A stretch of 64,000 nt of DNA from Pseudorhodoplanes sp049324435 (GCA_049324435.1 JBMOOQ010000024.1:124001-188000); one strand, 5' to 3'; counted from the stretch's first letter, positions 44,901 through 53,683 are shown. Translations and numbers: made by a program. Notes: generated by a model not told the origin, from the letters alone.

Positions 44901-45119
44901 CTTGAGCTGCGTCTCGACCGGACGCAGCAGCAGACGTTCGGCATCTTCCGGCGAAATGCCGCGCTGGGTGAGCTGGGTGTAGATGATCGGAATCTTGACG
45001 TCGGGTTCCGACTCCTTGGGGATCGTGCGATACGACACGAAGCCCGCAATCAGCAGGAAGATCAGCGTCGCAATGGTCAGCCGGGAATGGCTGATGGCGT
45101 AATCGATGAGCTTGAACAT
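41988..45119 (-). CDS. RND-family efflux transporter (AcrB/HAE1-type)
   Basis: Inner-membrane proton-driven pump of 1043 residues. It has the standard two-fold layout of twelve helices and two large periplasmic loops. The proton-relay aspartates of helix 4 are in LAVGMLVDDALIVSEFAERR. The N-terminus LIDYAISHSRLTIATLIFLL and the motif RNAKNVIEQVPGVLSAELRG are typical of HAE1-like pumps. It starts 3 bases after the membrane-fusion gene. No outer-membrane channel gene is present, so a channel from elsewhere would be used. Likely cargo are organic solvents or aromatic compounds, which cannot be read from sequence. Confidence 0.94.
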   Translation of the reverse strand: MFKLIDYAISHSRLTIATLIFLLIAGFVSYRTIPKESEPDVKIPIIYTQLTQRGISPEDAERLLLRPVETQLKSVGNVKEMRSTAYEGGGYVLLEFEAGFDSKAALADVRAKVDQAKRDLPRDADEPVVTEVNLSLYPVLVVALSGDMPERSMLRIARNAKNVIEQVPGVLSAELRGARDEAVEIIVEPMLLKSYGVSLDQLISTVNASNSLIAAGALEGNTGRFAVKVPGLIEKPQDVLKVPVAATSGASVTVGDVAQVKPTFKDATSITRVNGRSAMTIEVSKRTGANLIETVDGVKAAVEKMKATWPGSVEVSFTQDKSKVIRQMLADLQNSVATATLLVAVIILFALGFRASLFIGIAIPASFLAGVLGLQLAGLTINIVVLFSLILAVGMLVDDALIVSEFAERRMSEGMPAKEAYALAAKRMSGPVIAATATRVAAFSPLLFWPGVVGQFMKYMPITLIATLSASLVVALFFTPTLGALLGKASPLPHDERLNDRGPYMRTVKLALRFPGATLSLAFALLVAVTMLYGKIGKGVEFFPNVEPDYGQVIVHARGNLSLDEKNRILAEVENRVLQFKGLNTVYTRVGEQPRGMSEITEDTIGVIQFEFGDWQKRDPASKIMDAIREKTADIPGILVEVTAPRAGPPTGKPVQVQIGALNPDVLPGVAKKVAGILAQHHDIRDLDDGLPLPGIDWKIDVDKAEAAKYGAGPNTVGTAVQLVTNGVKVTEYRPSESDKAVDILVRFPNDRRSLDQIDELRVQTQSGQVPIGNFVKRVPAQRVGYINRVAGNRVITVSANVAEGVQSARVQQDIAAELARTDLGAGVTWKLKGEDEEREKAGAFLMKAFGTALFLIFAILLAQFNRLTSVLLVLSAVVLSTIGVLIGLMVMGQPFGVVMTGIGVIANAGVIVNNNIVLIDTYDRLRREGMAAYEAILETCRERARPVVLTAVTAILGVLPIAFGVNLDFILREVTIGAPATQWWISLSTAIVFGLGFATILTLIVTPAALMLIANGAEWRAAKLAKLRAWLKGRRVRTAGAV

Positions 45120-45122
45120 CTT

Positions 45123-46214
45123 CTACCTTGCCGAGCCCACTGCGACTTCGGCCGGCACCGCGACCACCTGCTGGCCTTCGCGCACGAAATCCTGGCCCTG
45201 CACGATCACCTGCGCGCCATCCGGAATGCCGGCGACCCACATGTGAGCCTGATCGTCCTCCACGACGCTGATCGGAACGAAATCGACCTTGGTGCCGCCG
45301 TTCACGACGCGCACGCCGAGATCGCCGGACGAGGAGAAAGTCAGCGCGGAGCGCGGCACGCGCGCCGCCGGCACCGGCGCCATCGGGACTGATACCTCTG
45401 CAGAAATCCCGTCCGGGATCGCGCCATCCGGATTCTTGATCTCAACATCGACGCGATAGGTGCGCGTCGTCTCGCTCGCGGATGGGGCGATATAGCGAAT
45501 GCGGCCGGTTGCCTTCTGGCCGGTCACCAGCCTGACTTCTGCCTCGTCGCCGACCTTGAGGCCGCGCAGCCTGCGCTCCGACACTTCGACGACAGCAAGC
45601 ATCGGATCGAGCGCCACCATCTGCGCGACCGGAGCGCCCTGCATCGCAAGCGATGCGCCGCCGACCTCCGAATGGTTGGTAATGATGCCGTCCCAGGGAG
45701 CACGCAGCACACCGCGCTCGCGTTCAGCGACGGCGGCAGCAAGTGCAGCCTCGGCCGCCTTGAATTGCGATTCCAGGTTGACCGCCTCGAGCCTCGGCAT
45801 CATGCCGCCCTCGATCAGCTTGCGCCGCGCTTCGAGCTCTGCCTTGCGCTGGTTGAACAGCGCCGTCGCCTGCGCAACCTGCGCTTCGCGTGCATCGTCC
45901 GACAGTACCGCGATGATATCGCCCTTTTTCACGTGCTGGCCGCGCCGGACCCGCATTTCGGACAACACGCCGCCGGTGCGCGCCGTGATCGTGACCTTCT
46001 TGTCGGCTTCGGTGCGGCCGGACATGGTCAGCTTGCGCGCATGCGGCACGACTTTCACTTCGGCGACGGCGACGCGGAACGGCTTCGGCTCTCCGGTGTC
46101 GGCGCGAAGCGCGGCGCGGCTTTCGGCGGACTCATGCGGCATCAGGTGTCCCGATGCGACCCATGCCACCGCGCCGACGACGAGCCCGACGGCAACGATA
46201 CGGCTCGCTTTCAT
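45123..46214 (-). CDS. RND efflux periplasmic adaptor (membrane fusion protein)
   Basis: Adaptor of 363 residues. An N-terminal membrane anchor (IVAVGLVVGAVAWVASGHL) is followed by a lipoyl/barrel-sandwich half (ITARTGGVLSEMRVRRGQHV), an alpha-hairpin coiled coil (AQVAQATALFNQRKAELEAR), the second lipoyl half (GVLRAPWDGIITNHSEVGGA) and a beta-barrel domain. The start ATG overlaps the TetR stop by 4 bases (ATGA) and GGGAGA precedes it. It links the pump at 41988 to an outer-membrane channel. Confidence 0.93.
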   Translation of the reverse strand: MKASRIVAVGLVVGAVAWVASGHLMPHESAESRAALRADTGEPKPFRVAVAEVKVVPHARKLTMSGRTEADKKVTITARTGGVLSEMRVRRGQHVKKGDIIAVLSDDAREAQVAQATALFNQRKAELEARRKLIEGGMMPRLEAVNLESQFKAAEAALAAAVAERERGVLRAPWDGIITNHSEVGGASLAMQGAPVAQMVALDPMLAVVEVSERRLRGLKVGDEAEVRLVTGQKATGRIRYIAPSASETTRTYRVDVEIKNPDGAIPDGISAEVSVPMAPVPAARVPRSALTFSSSGDLGVRVVNGGTKVDFVPISVVEDDQAHMWVAGIPDGAQVIVQGQDFVREGQQVVAVPAEVAVGSAR

Positions 46215-46873
46215 GACTTTTCTCCCGCTCGGGCCGCGCGCGCCCAGTCCGGCTCGGCGCTTTCCCATTTCTGTCCCTTGCCGCGTTCCAGCAGCATGTA
46301 TTTCGTGACGTCGAAGAACATCGGCAGCACCGCTTCGGCGTCGAAATTCGGATCGACCGCTCTGCGCCACCACACGCCGTCGGCGATGATCATCAGCATC
46401 TCGACCGCCGCCCCGATATCGGCATTTCGCGAAATGTCGCCGCGCGCCTGCGCGCTTTGCAGCATGGTGACGAGCCGGTCCTTCACGTCGGCATCGAACT
46501 CGTTCATGATTTTCGAGATAGTCGGATTGCGGCGGCTCTCCGACATGATCTCTGCACACAACCCGACCTCCTCGGCTGTGCGCTCGACGAAATGGTGGCG
46601 CGCCAGCGCGGCGAAGGTTGAAAAGAAGTCCGTGGTGAATTCGGTGCTCGCAAGCTGTGCAGCGACTTCGGCGCGGTCGCGCTCCGCGATCCCGGCGATG
46701 ATTGCCTCCTTTGACGGAAAGTAGCGATAGACATTGCCGGGGCTCATTCCCGCCTCGGCGCAGATCTGCTGCATCGAGGTCTGGTGAAAGCCGGTCCGGG
46801 CAAAGCAGCGCCGCGCCGCATCGAGAATTTCGGTGCGGCGGTCGGAATGCAGTTGGGCATTGGCGTGGCGCAC
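46211..46873 (-). CDS. TetR-family transcriptional regulator
   Basis: Regulator of 220 residues from the GTG at 46873, which has a GGGGGA ribosome-binding site; an ATG at 46921 lacks one. The helix-turn-helix reads SMQQICAEAGMSPGNVYRYF with FPSKEAI after it, as in AcrR-like proteins. The ligand domain is all-helical (about 60-200). It is the first gene of the efflux operon and shares a 4-base overlap with the adaptor, so it represses its own operon, most likely through the palindrome at 46924-46941. Confidence 0.9.
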   Translation of the reverse strand: MRHANAQLHSDRRTEILDAARRCFARTGFHQTSMQQICAEAGMSPGNVYRYFPSKEAIIAGIAERDRAEVAAQLASTEFTTDFFSTFAALARHHFVERTAEEVGLCAEIMSESRRNPTISKIMNEFDADVKDRLVTMLQSAQARGDISRNADIGAAVEMLMIIADGVWWRRAVDPNFDAEAVLPMFFDVTKYMLLERGKGQKWESAEPDWARAARAGEKS

Positions 46874-46923
46874 AAATCCCCCATTTTGCGACCGCGTGGA
46901 ATTTATTGTGCGGCGCAGCATAA

Positions 46924-46941
46924 AGCGAATGAATGTTCGCT
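46924..46941. promoter_or_regulatory. TetR operator-like palindrome
   Basis: AGCGAA-TGAATG-TTCGCT, an inverted repeat with perfect 6-base arms, lies 51 bases before the GTG start of the TetR gene. Next to it is AT-rich DNA (CTTAATATTTTTGCG) suited to a promoter on the minus strand. The GAATGAATGTTC core resembles operators of other TetR regulators of RND pumps in this bacterial group. Confidence 0.55.
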
Positions 46942-47171
46942 CTTAATATTTTTGCGAAAATCGGGCAAGTCAATGGCGGGTGGGGCCAACTTTACGTTGC
47001 TTTACATTGTTTTCGTCGGACGTGGCGCCGAGGCACGACCTCCCAGGTCTAAGGTCCTGGCCCACGTCCAGTCACGCGGACTTCGAGTGGTCATGATCGC
47101 GCCTCACCGGCTCGCCTAGACTCGCGACCGGGGCGCAATTGCATCCGCACCGGGGACCGGAGAGACCTTCC

Positions 47172-49211
47172 ATGAATCGTACAGCTTTTGCCGCGGCAGC
47201 GATGACGCTTGCCGCGGCCTTGCCAGTGAACGCGGCGGAGCTTCCGCTCAAGCAGGTGATCCTGTCGAGTTCCGGCCTCGCCCAGTTCACCCATGCAGGT
47301 CCGGTCAACGGCAACTCCACGATCCAGCTCGCGGTCCGGCTCGACCAGGTCGATGACATTCTCAAAAGCCTGACCGTGTTCGACCGCGCGGGCGCTGTCG
47401 GCACCGTCAGCCTGCCGGGCAAGACGCCGCTGCCGGAACTGTTTCGCGATCTGCCTTTCGGACCCGAGGCGCTCAATTCGTCGCCCGATCTGCTCAACGC
47501 ATTGGTCGGCAGCGAAATCGAAATCTCCGGCCCGGTCACGGCCAAGGGCCGCGTCTTCAAGGTGGTACGCGAGCAGGTCGCGCTGCCGAACAATGGCGGC
47601 ACCACCGCGCGGCATCGCCTCACCCTGATGACACCTGCCGGGCTGACGCAGGCGATCCTCGAAGAGATCACCGAGCTGCGCTTCACCGATCCGCAGACCC
47701 GTCAGCAGATCGAGCGCCTGCTCACCGGCCTTATCGAAAATCGCGCCAAGGACCGGCGCACCTTGTCGGTCGGCTTCCTCGGCGAGGGCACACGCGAAGT
47801 TGCCATCAGCTATGTCGTGGCTGCTCCAGTCTGGAAAACGGCGTATCGCATCGTGTTGCCGAAAGATGGCGGCACGGACGCAAAGGCGCGCCTGCAGGGC
47901 TGGGCGGTGGTCGAGAACCTGACCGGCGGCGACTGGAAGGACGTCGAGCTGACGCTGGTGTCCGGCGATCCGGTGGCGCTGCGGCAGCCGCTCTATACGG
48001 CGCTGTTCGCCAACCGCCCCGAGGTGCCGGTCTCGACCGGAACGCGGGTGATGCCGCGACGCGACGACGTGCAGGACAAAGTGGCGCCGCCTGCGCCACA
48101 GGCGCGGTTCAATGCGGAACAGGCCGCCGCGATGGCGGCGCCGCGCCTGGCGCGAAAGGTTGCACCGGCCAGCGTAGCTGCGCCCGCACCGATCACGGCG
48201 GAGCCGGCCGCGACTGCGGCGAATCTCGCCGCCGCCGAAGAAGCATCGACCCAGCTTCTCTATCGCTTTCCCGGCAAACTCTCGCTCGCCACCGGGCATA
48301 CCATGATGGTGCCGTTCATCGATCGCGAAATCCCGGTGACACGGATCTGGCTCTATCAGCCTGATGTTACGCCGAACCGGCCGCTCGCGGCGGTGCGATT
48401 GAAAAATGAAGGCGATACCGCGCTGCCCGCCGGGCTCGTCACCGCCTTCGAGCAGACCGCGGACGGCAGCACCGGTTTCGTCGGCGACGCGCTGTTGCCG
48501 CTGACGCCAAGGGACGCAACCCGGCTCGCGACCTTCGCGGTCGATACCAAAACCGCGATCCGCCGCGACGACCGGGGTATCGTTCAGACCATGCTCGGCA
48601 AGGCGCTGAACGGCACGCTGACGGTGCAGACGCGCTCGACACGCACCATCGACTATGAAGTGACGGCGCCGCCGGACGAAGATCGCGAGATCGTCGTCGA
48701 GGAAGAGCGCGTCGCCGGCTGGACGCCGGCCGCCCGGATGAAAGGAGTCGAGGAGACGCCGTCGCGTTATCGCCACACCATCGCAGCGCCGAAGGGTAAG
48801 ACCACCAAGGCGAGCTTTACCACCGAGCATCTCGACAGCGAGCAGATCGTCCTGACCGAACTCGACGTCGACGACATGCTGGTGAAGATCCGCGGCCTGC
48901 AGAACGAGACGCCGGCGCTGAAGGTTACCGTCGCAAAGCTCACCGCCCTGGTCGAGGACATGAACAAGGCCAAGACCCAGCGTGGCCAGCTTGAGAGCGA
49001 GCGCGAGCGCATCGTGCGCGATCAGGAGCGCGTGCGCAGCAACCTGCAATCGGTCGGGCAGGCTTCCGATCTCGGCCGCCGCTATCTGGCAACGCTGAAG
49101 GCGCAGGAAGACCGGCTGGCCGAGATCGGCACGCTGAACGCCAAGCTGGAGAAGGAGATCGAGGCCAGGACGAAGGCGGCGGAAGACGCGGTACGGCAGC
49201 TGACGTTGTAG
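47172..49211 (+). CDS. DUF4139 domain-containing exported protein
   Basis: Protein of 679 residues with a signal peptide (RTAFAAAAMTLAAALPVNAA). GGAGAG 8 bases upstream supports the ATG at 47172. The N-terminal third (LPLKQVILSSSGLAQFTHAG) and the DUF4139 core (SYVVAAPVWKTAYRIVLP, LQGWAVVENLTGGDW) are beta-rich. A low-complexity Ala/Pro linker is at about 310-360. The last 100 residues form a predicted coiled coil (AKTQRGQLESERERIVRDQE). The biological role of this family is not known. It stands alone, divergent from the efflux operon and convergent with xdhB. Confidence 0.85.
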   Translation: MNRTAFAAAAMTLAAALPVNAAELPLKQVILSSSGLAQFTHAGPVNGNSTIQLAVRLDQVDDILKSLTVFDRAGAVGTVSLPGKTPLPELFRDLPFGPEALNSSPDLLNALVGSEIEISGPVTAKGRVFKVVREQVALPNNGGTTARHRLTLMTPAGLTQAILEEITELRFTDPQTRQQIERLLTGLIENRAKDRRTLSVGFLGEGTREVAISYVVAAPVWKTAYRIVLPKDGGTDAKARLQGWAVVENLTGGDWKDVELTLVSGDPVALRQPLYTALFANRPEVPVSTGTRVMPRRDDVQDKVAPPAPQARFNAEQAAAMAAPRLARKVAPASVAAPAPITAEPAATAANLAAAEEASTQLLYRFPGKLSLATGHTMMVPFIDREIPVTRIWLYQPDVTPNRPLAAVRLKNEGDTALPAGLVTAFEQTADGSTGFVGDALLPLTPRDATRLATFAVDTKTAIRRDDRGIVQTMLGKALNGTLTVQTRSTRTIDYEVTAPPDEDREIVVEEERVAGWTPAARMKGVEETPSRYRHTIAAPKGKTTKASFTTEHLDSEQIVLTELDVDDMLVKIRGLQNETPALKVTVAKLTALVEDMNKAKTQRGQLESERERIVRDQERVRSNLQSVGQASDLGRRYLATLKAQEDRLAEIGTLNAKLEKEIEARTKAAEDAVRQLTL

Positions 49212-49221
49212 CCGGGTCTTT

Positions 49222-49259
49222 GCGGGGGCGGGCGAGCAGATGTCTACGCCCGCGCCCGC
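49222..49259. terminator. Convergent hairpin between DUF4139 gene and xdhB
   Basis: GCGGGGGCGGGCG (49222-49234) pairs with CGCCCGCGCCCGC (49247-49259), 12 of 13 bases, around a 12-base loop. The stem spans the gap between the two converging stops at 49211 and 49244 and could end both transcripts, although no U-run follows. Confidence 0.5.
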
Positions 49260-51562
49260 ATCTCATCCACCGCCGCCAGCACGCGGTCCGGCGTGGTCGG
49301 CGCGTCGATCACAGGCGCAAGCCGGTAGTCCGACAGCGAGGAGATCGCGTCGCGCACCGCAAGCCACACCGACAACGCCAGCATCAGCGGCGGCTCGCCG
49401 ACGGCCTTGGAGCGGAAGATCGTGTCCTCGCGGTTCGGCGCATTCTGCAGAATGCGCGCGTTGAAGACCGGCGGCACGTCGCGGCTGCCGGGGATCTTGT
49501 ATGTCGAAGGCCCGTGCGTGCGCAGATGGCCCTTTGCATCCCAGACCAGCTCTTCGGTCGTGAGCCAGCCCATGCCCTGCACGAAGGCGCCCTCGATCTG
49601 GCCGAGGTCGATGGCCGGATTGAGCGAGGCGCCGCAATCCTGCAGAAGCTCGGCGCGCAAACAACGCATCTCGCCAGTCAGCGTATCGATCGCGACTTCG
49701 GCCGCTGCAACCCCATACGTAAAATAATAGAAGGGACGCCCGCTCTGGGTGGTGAAGTCCCAGTGGATTTTCGGCGTGCGGTAGAAGCCGGTCGCCGACA
49801 GCGATACCCGCTTCTCCCATGACAATGCCGCAAGCTCGGCAAACGACATCGAGCGGTTGCCGGCATAGATGCGGTTCGACGAGAACACGATTTCGCCCTT
49901 GGGCACATTGAACTGCTCGGCTGCGACATCGGCCATGCGGTCCTTGATCTGCTCGGCGGCATTCTTTGCCGCCATGCCGTTGAGATCGGAACCGGACGAT
50001 GCCGCGGTCGGCGAGGTGTTCGGCACCTTGCCGGTCGTGGTCGCGGTGATCTTGATATTGTCGATGTCGATCTGGAAAGTCTCGGCCACCACCTGCGCGA
50101 CCTTGATGAACAGCCCCTGCCCCATCTCGGTGCCGCCGTGGTTCAGCGTCACGCTGCCGTCCGTATAGACATGGACCAGCGCACCGGCTTGGTTGAGCGC
50201 GGGCCGGTTGAACGAGATGCCGAACTTCACCGGCATGGTGGCGAGGCCCTTCTTCACGATCGGGCTCGTCCTGTTGAACGCAACGACGCTTTCGCGCCAG
50301 CCTTTCAGATCGACGCTGCGGTCAAATTCGTCGATCACCTTTTCGATGATATTGTCCTCGACGGTCATGCCGTAGGGGGCGACGTTGTTGCGCCCGTGGC
50401 CGTAGAAGTTCCGTCTGCGCACCTCGTCCAGCGGTTTACCGAGATGGCGCGCGACCGTGTCGAGGATCGTCTCGATCGCGAACATGCCCTGCGGTCCGCC
50501 ATAGCCGCGAAATGCCGTGTTCGAGACGGTGTTGGTCTTGCACGGCAGGCCGCGGAAGCGCAGCGACGGCAGCCAGTAGCAATTATCGGAATGGCACAGC
50601 GCGCGCGTCAGCACCGCCGGCGTGTGGTCGGCGACATGGCCGCCATTCGCGGCGAGCAGAAGATCGAGACCGAGGATCGCGCCGTCGTCGTCAAATCCGA
50701 TGTCGTAGCGGTAATAGAATGGATGCCGCTTGCCAGTGGCGCGCATGTCGTCGTCGCGCGGCAGACGCAGCTTCACCGGCTTGCGCGTCTTGAAGGCGAG
50801 CAAGGCGGCGATTCCCGCGATAATCGTCGGCTGGCTTTCCTTGCCGCCGAAGCCGCCGCCCATGCGGCGGACCTCCACCGTCACCGCATTGAACGGAATG
50901 CCGAGCACATGGGCGACGCCGTGCTGCACCTCGGTCGGATGCTGGGTCGAGGAGAACACATGGACATCACGATTGTTTTCGCCCGGCGTCGCCAGCGCGA
51001 TCTGGCCTTCGAGATAGAAGTGATCCTGCCCGCCGCAACGGAATTCTCCCTTCAGACGGTGTGGCGCGGACGCGAGCGCTGCATCGACATCGCCGCGAGC
51101 CATGTTCTGGACCGGTGCCAGATACATCTCCTTCGCTACCGCTTCTTCGACCGTCAGCACGGCCGGCAGCACCTCGTAATCGACCTTGACGAGTTTCGCC
51201 GCAGCGCGCGCCTGATCGAGGGTCGCAGCGGCAACAGCCGCCACGATCTGTCCCTCATGCTCGACGATGCCGGATGCGAGCAAGGGCTCGTCAGTACGAA
51301 TCGGCGCGATGTCGTTCTTGCCGGGAATGTCGGCGGCGGTGACGACGGCCGCAACACCGTCGGCCGCAAGCGCGGCGGACATATCGATCGACACGATCCG
51401 CGCGTGCGGATGCGGCGACAGGACCAGCGCGGTTTCCAAAGTCCCCGGCACAGTCGGGATATCGTCGAGGTACAGCGCCGCACCGTTGGTGTGGCCTGTG
51501 GCGCTGTCGTGCTTCACCGAAGCATGCGCGCCGCCCCGGATGCGGGACAGAGGTGCGTTCAT
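49244..51562 (-). CDS. xdhB: Xanthine dehydrogenase Mo-pterin-binding subunit XdhB
   Basis: Large subunit of 772 residues, unsplit. It contains RRMGGGFGGKESQPTI, the substrate-binding Arg in NTAFRGYGGPQGMFAIE, GGTEMGQGLFIKVAQV and the catalytic Glu in KAVGEPPLMLALSVW. The ATG at 51562 overlaps the xdhA stop as ATGA, which I prefer to a GTG three codons upstream. Together with XdhA it oxidises hypoxanthine and xanthine to urate in the cytosol. XdhC, needed to insert sulfurated cofactor, is not in the window. Confidence 0.93.
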   Translation of the reverse strand: MNAPLSRIRGGAHASVKHDSATGHTNGAALYLDDIPTVPGTLETALVLSPHPHARIVSIDMSAALAADGVAAVVTAADIPGKNDIAPIRTDEPLLASGIVEHEGQIVAAVAAATLDQARAAAKLVKVDYEVLPAVLTVEEAVAKEMYLAPVQNMARGDVDAALASAPHRLKGEFRCGGQDHFYLEGQIALATPGENNRDVHVFSSTQHPTEVQHGVAHVLGIPFNAVTVEVRRMGGGFGGKESQPTIIAGIAALLAFKTRKPVKLRLPRDDDMRATGKRHPFYYRYDIGFDDDGAILGLDLLLAANGGHVADHTPAVLTRALCHSDNCYWLPSLRFRGLPCKTNTVSNTAFRGYGGPQGMFAIETILDTVARHLGKPLDEVRRRNFYGHGRNNVAPYGMTVEDNIIEKVIDEFDRSVDLKGWRESVVAFNRTSPIVKKGLATMPVKFGISFNRPALNQAGALVHVYTDGSVTLNHGGTEMGQGLFIKVAQVVAETFQIDIDNIKITATTTGKVPNTSPTAASSGSDLNGMAAKNAAEQIKDRMADVAAEQFNVPKGEIVFSSNRIYAGNRSMSFAELAALSWEKRVSLSATGFYRTPKIHWDFTTQSGRPFYYFTYGVAAAEVAIDTLTGEMRCLRAELLQDCGASLNPAIDLGQIEGAFVQGMGWLTTEELVWDAKGHLRTHGPSTYKIPGSRDVPPVFNARILQNAPNREDTIFRSKAVGEPPLMLALSVWLAVRDAISSLSDYRLAPVIDAPTTPDRVLAAVDEMRARA

Positions 51563-52971
51563 AGCTGCCACACCCCCGTTTGCTGCCCGGTCGCCGTCTC
51601 AATCTGCAACTTGCGGAGCAGATTGGCCGCCGCGCGCAGCCGGTACGCATCGGTGCCGCGATGATCGGTCATCGGCCGGAAGTCCCGCGCGATCAGCGCA
51701 TCGATGTCTTGCAGCGTCTCCGCCGTCCAAGGCTTGCCGGTAACGGCGGCCTCGACATGCGTCGCGCGCGCGGTGGCCGCGGCCATGCCGCCATAGGCGG
51801 CGCGCAATTCCGCGACCTTGCCGTCCTCGATGCGCAGGCGATAGGCGCCGATCACAGTCGAGATGTCCTGGTCGAAGCGCTTCGACAATTTATAGACGGT
51901 GAAGCCCGTTCCGGGCTTGAGCAGCGGAATCTCGATCGCCGCGATGATTTCGTCTTTTTCCATCGCGGTCTTGCGATAACCGACGATGAAATCGTCGGCC
52001 TTCACACGGCGGATACCTCGCCTTGATTGCAGCACGATCGTCGCGTCGAGCGCCATCAGGCAGGGAATCGTGTCGCCGATCGGCGAAGCATTGGCGATGT
52101 TGGCCGCGAACGTGCCGATATTGCGGATCTGACGCGAGCCAATACGTCGGACGAGCGCGGCAAAGGACGGAAAATGTTTGTCGAGCGCAGGCAGCGCGCG
52201 CGTATAGGTCACGCTGCCGCCGATGAAGAGCTTACGTTGGTCGTCCGATATTGTGCGAAGCTCGCTCACCCACTGGGTCGAGATCACGACCGGGAACGCT
52301 TCGCGATCCTTCGACACGCGGATACCGAGATCGGTGCCGCCGCCCAACACAACGGCGTCGGGATATTTCGCCTTCGCTTCCACAAGCTCGCCGATGCTGC
52401 GGGGCGCAAGATAAAGCTGTGCGCCCTGCCGGTATTCGCGCGCCGCTTCGCCAGCCTGCTCGGCCAGTCCGCAGCCGGGCGGATCGGCGCGCATGGCCTT
52501 GCAGGCTTCGACGATGGGCCGATAGCCGGTGCAGCGGCAGAGATTACCGGCCAGCGCCTCATGAATGGTCTCGTCGTCGCGCGCTTCACCACCCTGGGCG
52601 AAGGCGAACATCGCCATTGCAAAGCCGGGGGTGCAGAAGCCGCATTGCGTCGCGTCGGCATCGATCAGGCTCTGCTGCACCGAGTGCAGCGTGCCGTCGG
52701 GCTGAGCGAGACCTTCCACCGTCACGACCGGCAGCCCGTCGACCTGCGGCACCAGCACGAGACAGGAATTGACGGCGCGCCAAGCTATGCCTCCGTCGTC
52801 CTGCGGCATACCGACAACTACGGTGCAGGCTCCGCAATCGCCCTCGGCACAGCCTTCCTTGGTGCCGGTCAGGCGCGCGTTGAGGCGCAGATAATCCAGA
52901 AGCGTTGTGGTCGGAGAGACGCTGCGTTCCGTGCGCCAGCGGCCGTTAAGTTGAAAACGAAGCTCCGACAT
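51559..52971 (-). CDS. xdhA: Xanthine dehydrogenase small subunit XdhA (2Fe-2S and FAD domains)
   Basis: Protein of 470 residues starting MSELRFQLNGRW. The [2Fe-2S] cysteines are C41, C46, C49 and C70, and the second cluster is in TQCGFCTPGF and NLCRCTGYRP. The FAD domain starts near 170 (LGGGTDLGIRVSKD and RQIRNIGTFAANIANASPIG). This FeS-FAD fusion is the normal bacterial XdhA layout, unlike the Mo hydroxylase at 34063-37884. Upstream in-frame starts at 53007 (ATG) and 53019 (TTG) would add 12 or 16 unconserved residues. It is divergent from nothing; a MarR gene ends its own minus-strand unit 69 bases upstream. Confidence 0.93.
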   Translation of the reverse strand: MSELRFQLNGRWRTERSVSPTTTLLDYLRLNARLTGTKEGCAEGDCGACTVVVGMPQDDGGIAWRAVNSCLVLVPQVDGLPVVTVEGLAQPDGTLHSVQQSLIDADATQCGFCTPGFAMAMFAFAQGGEARDDETIHEALAGNLCRCTGYRPIVEACKAMRADPPGCGLAEQAGEAAREYRQGAQLYLAPRSIGELVEAKAKYPDAVVLGGGTDLGIRVSKDREAFPVVISTQWVSELRTISDDQRKLFIGGSVTYTRALPALDKHFPSFAALVRRIGSRQIRNIGTFAANIANASPIGDTIPCLMALDATIVLQSRRGIRRVKADDFIVGYRKTAMEKDEIIAAIEIPLLKPGTGFTVYKLSKRFDQDISTVIGAYRLRIEDGKVAELRAAYGGMAAATARATHVEAAVTGKPWTAETLQDIDALIARDFRPMTDHRGTDAYRLRAAANLLRKLQIETATGQQTGVWQL

Positions 52972-53040
52972 CGACAGGCTCGCGATCCTGATGAGCGTCC
53001 GTAGCATAGCACGGCGCAAGGTTCCGCCGGCGCCGCTATC

Positions 53041-53532
53041 CTACGGCTCTTTCAGCAATTGATCTGCATTCTTTTGCAGCATGTCGATGACGCGAAATGC
53101 CTCGCGTTGCGACAGGCCTGCCAGAAGACGCTTTTGCCGCGCATGCGCGACCGGCTCGAAGGCGCGCGTCAGGTCGAGCCCCGCGGGGGTGAGCCGGATC
53201 AAGGCCATGCGCTGATCGGTCGGATGCGCCTCGCGGCTGACCAGCCCGCGGTCCAGCAGATTTGCCACCGACCGGCTGACCCAGGCCTTGTCGATGCGGC
53301 CGACCCGGCTCAGATCCGCGATGGTCAGCGGCTGCAGATCGCGCAGCGCGATCATGGCGCGCAATTCGGAATTGTTCAGCCCGAACCGCTTCTCGTAGAC
53401 GAGCGTTGCCGCCCGGCTGATCGTATCCGCAAGATGAATGAGCTTGAAGGCCACCAGGCCCGTCAACGGTGTCGGTGCGGATACTGTCCTGGTTGCGCCA
53501 CGCCGTTGTGCGGCAGACTTCTTGCGCGCCAT
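53041..53532 (-). CDS. MarR-family transcriptional regulator
   Basis: Regulator of 163 residues. The winged helix reads LTIADLSRVGRIDKAWVSRS with ANLLDRGLVSREAHPTDQR as wing. GGGAG 7 bases before ATG 53532 fixes the start. It is divergent from the LLM oxidoreductase at 53684, and the gap contains tandem operator-like repeats. It precedes xdhA in the same direction (69-base gap), so it may also influence xanthine dehydrogenase. Confidence 0.9.
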   Translation of the reverse strand: MARKKSAAQRRGATRTVSAPTPLTGLVAFKLIHLADTISRAATLVYEKRFGLNNSELRAMIALRDLQPLTIADLSRVGRIDKAWVSRSVANLLDRGLVSREAHPTDQRMALIRLTPAGLDLTRAFEPVAHARQKRLLAGLSQREAFRVIDMLQKNADQLLKEP

Positions 53533-53606
53533 TGAGGTCTCCCGAAATCGCAGCACTCAATCGCATGGCCGGGCGGCGCAAGGCAATGGCGCAGGCCATC
53601 TGCGCT

Positions 53607-53645
53607 ATCGTTGCCTTGACATCGTTGTCTTGACAACAATATGCA
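53607..53645 (+). promoter_or_regulatory. Promoter with MarR-operator-like repeats upstream of the LLM gene
   Basis: The 14-mers ATCGTTGCCTTGAC (53607-53620) and ATCGTTGTCTTGAC (53621-53634) are adjacent direct repeats differing at one base. The second contains the perfect palindrome GTTGTC-TT-GACAAC (53624-53637), typical for MarR proteins. A -35 TTGACA at 53616-53621 and a -10-like TATGCA at 53640-53645 with 18-base spacing put the palindrome inside the promoter, as expected for repression. Confidence 0.6.
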
Positions 53646-53683
53646 TGGAGCGATAGGCATTCTCACCGCAGCAGGGACCGGCC

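Noticed and set aside
42171..45392. Two plus-strand frames of 422 and 545 codons opposite the RND pump
   Set aside because: They are mirror frames of a well-conserved pump gene and show biased Arg/His/Asp composition with no motif.
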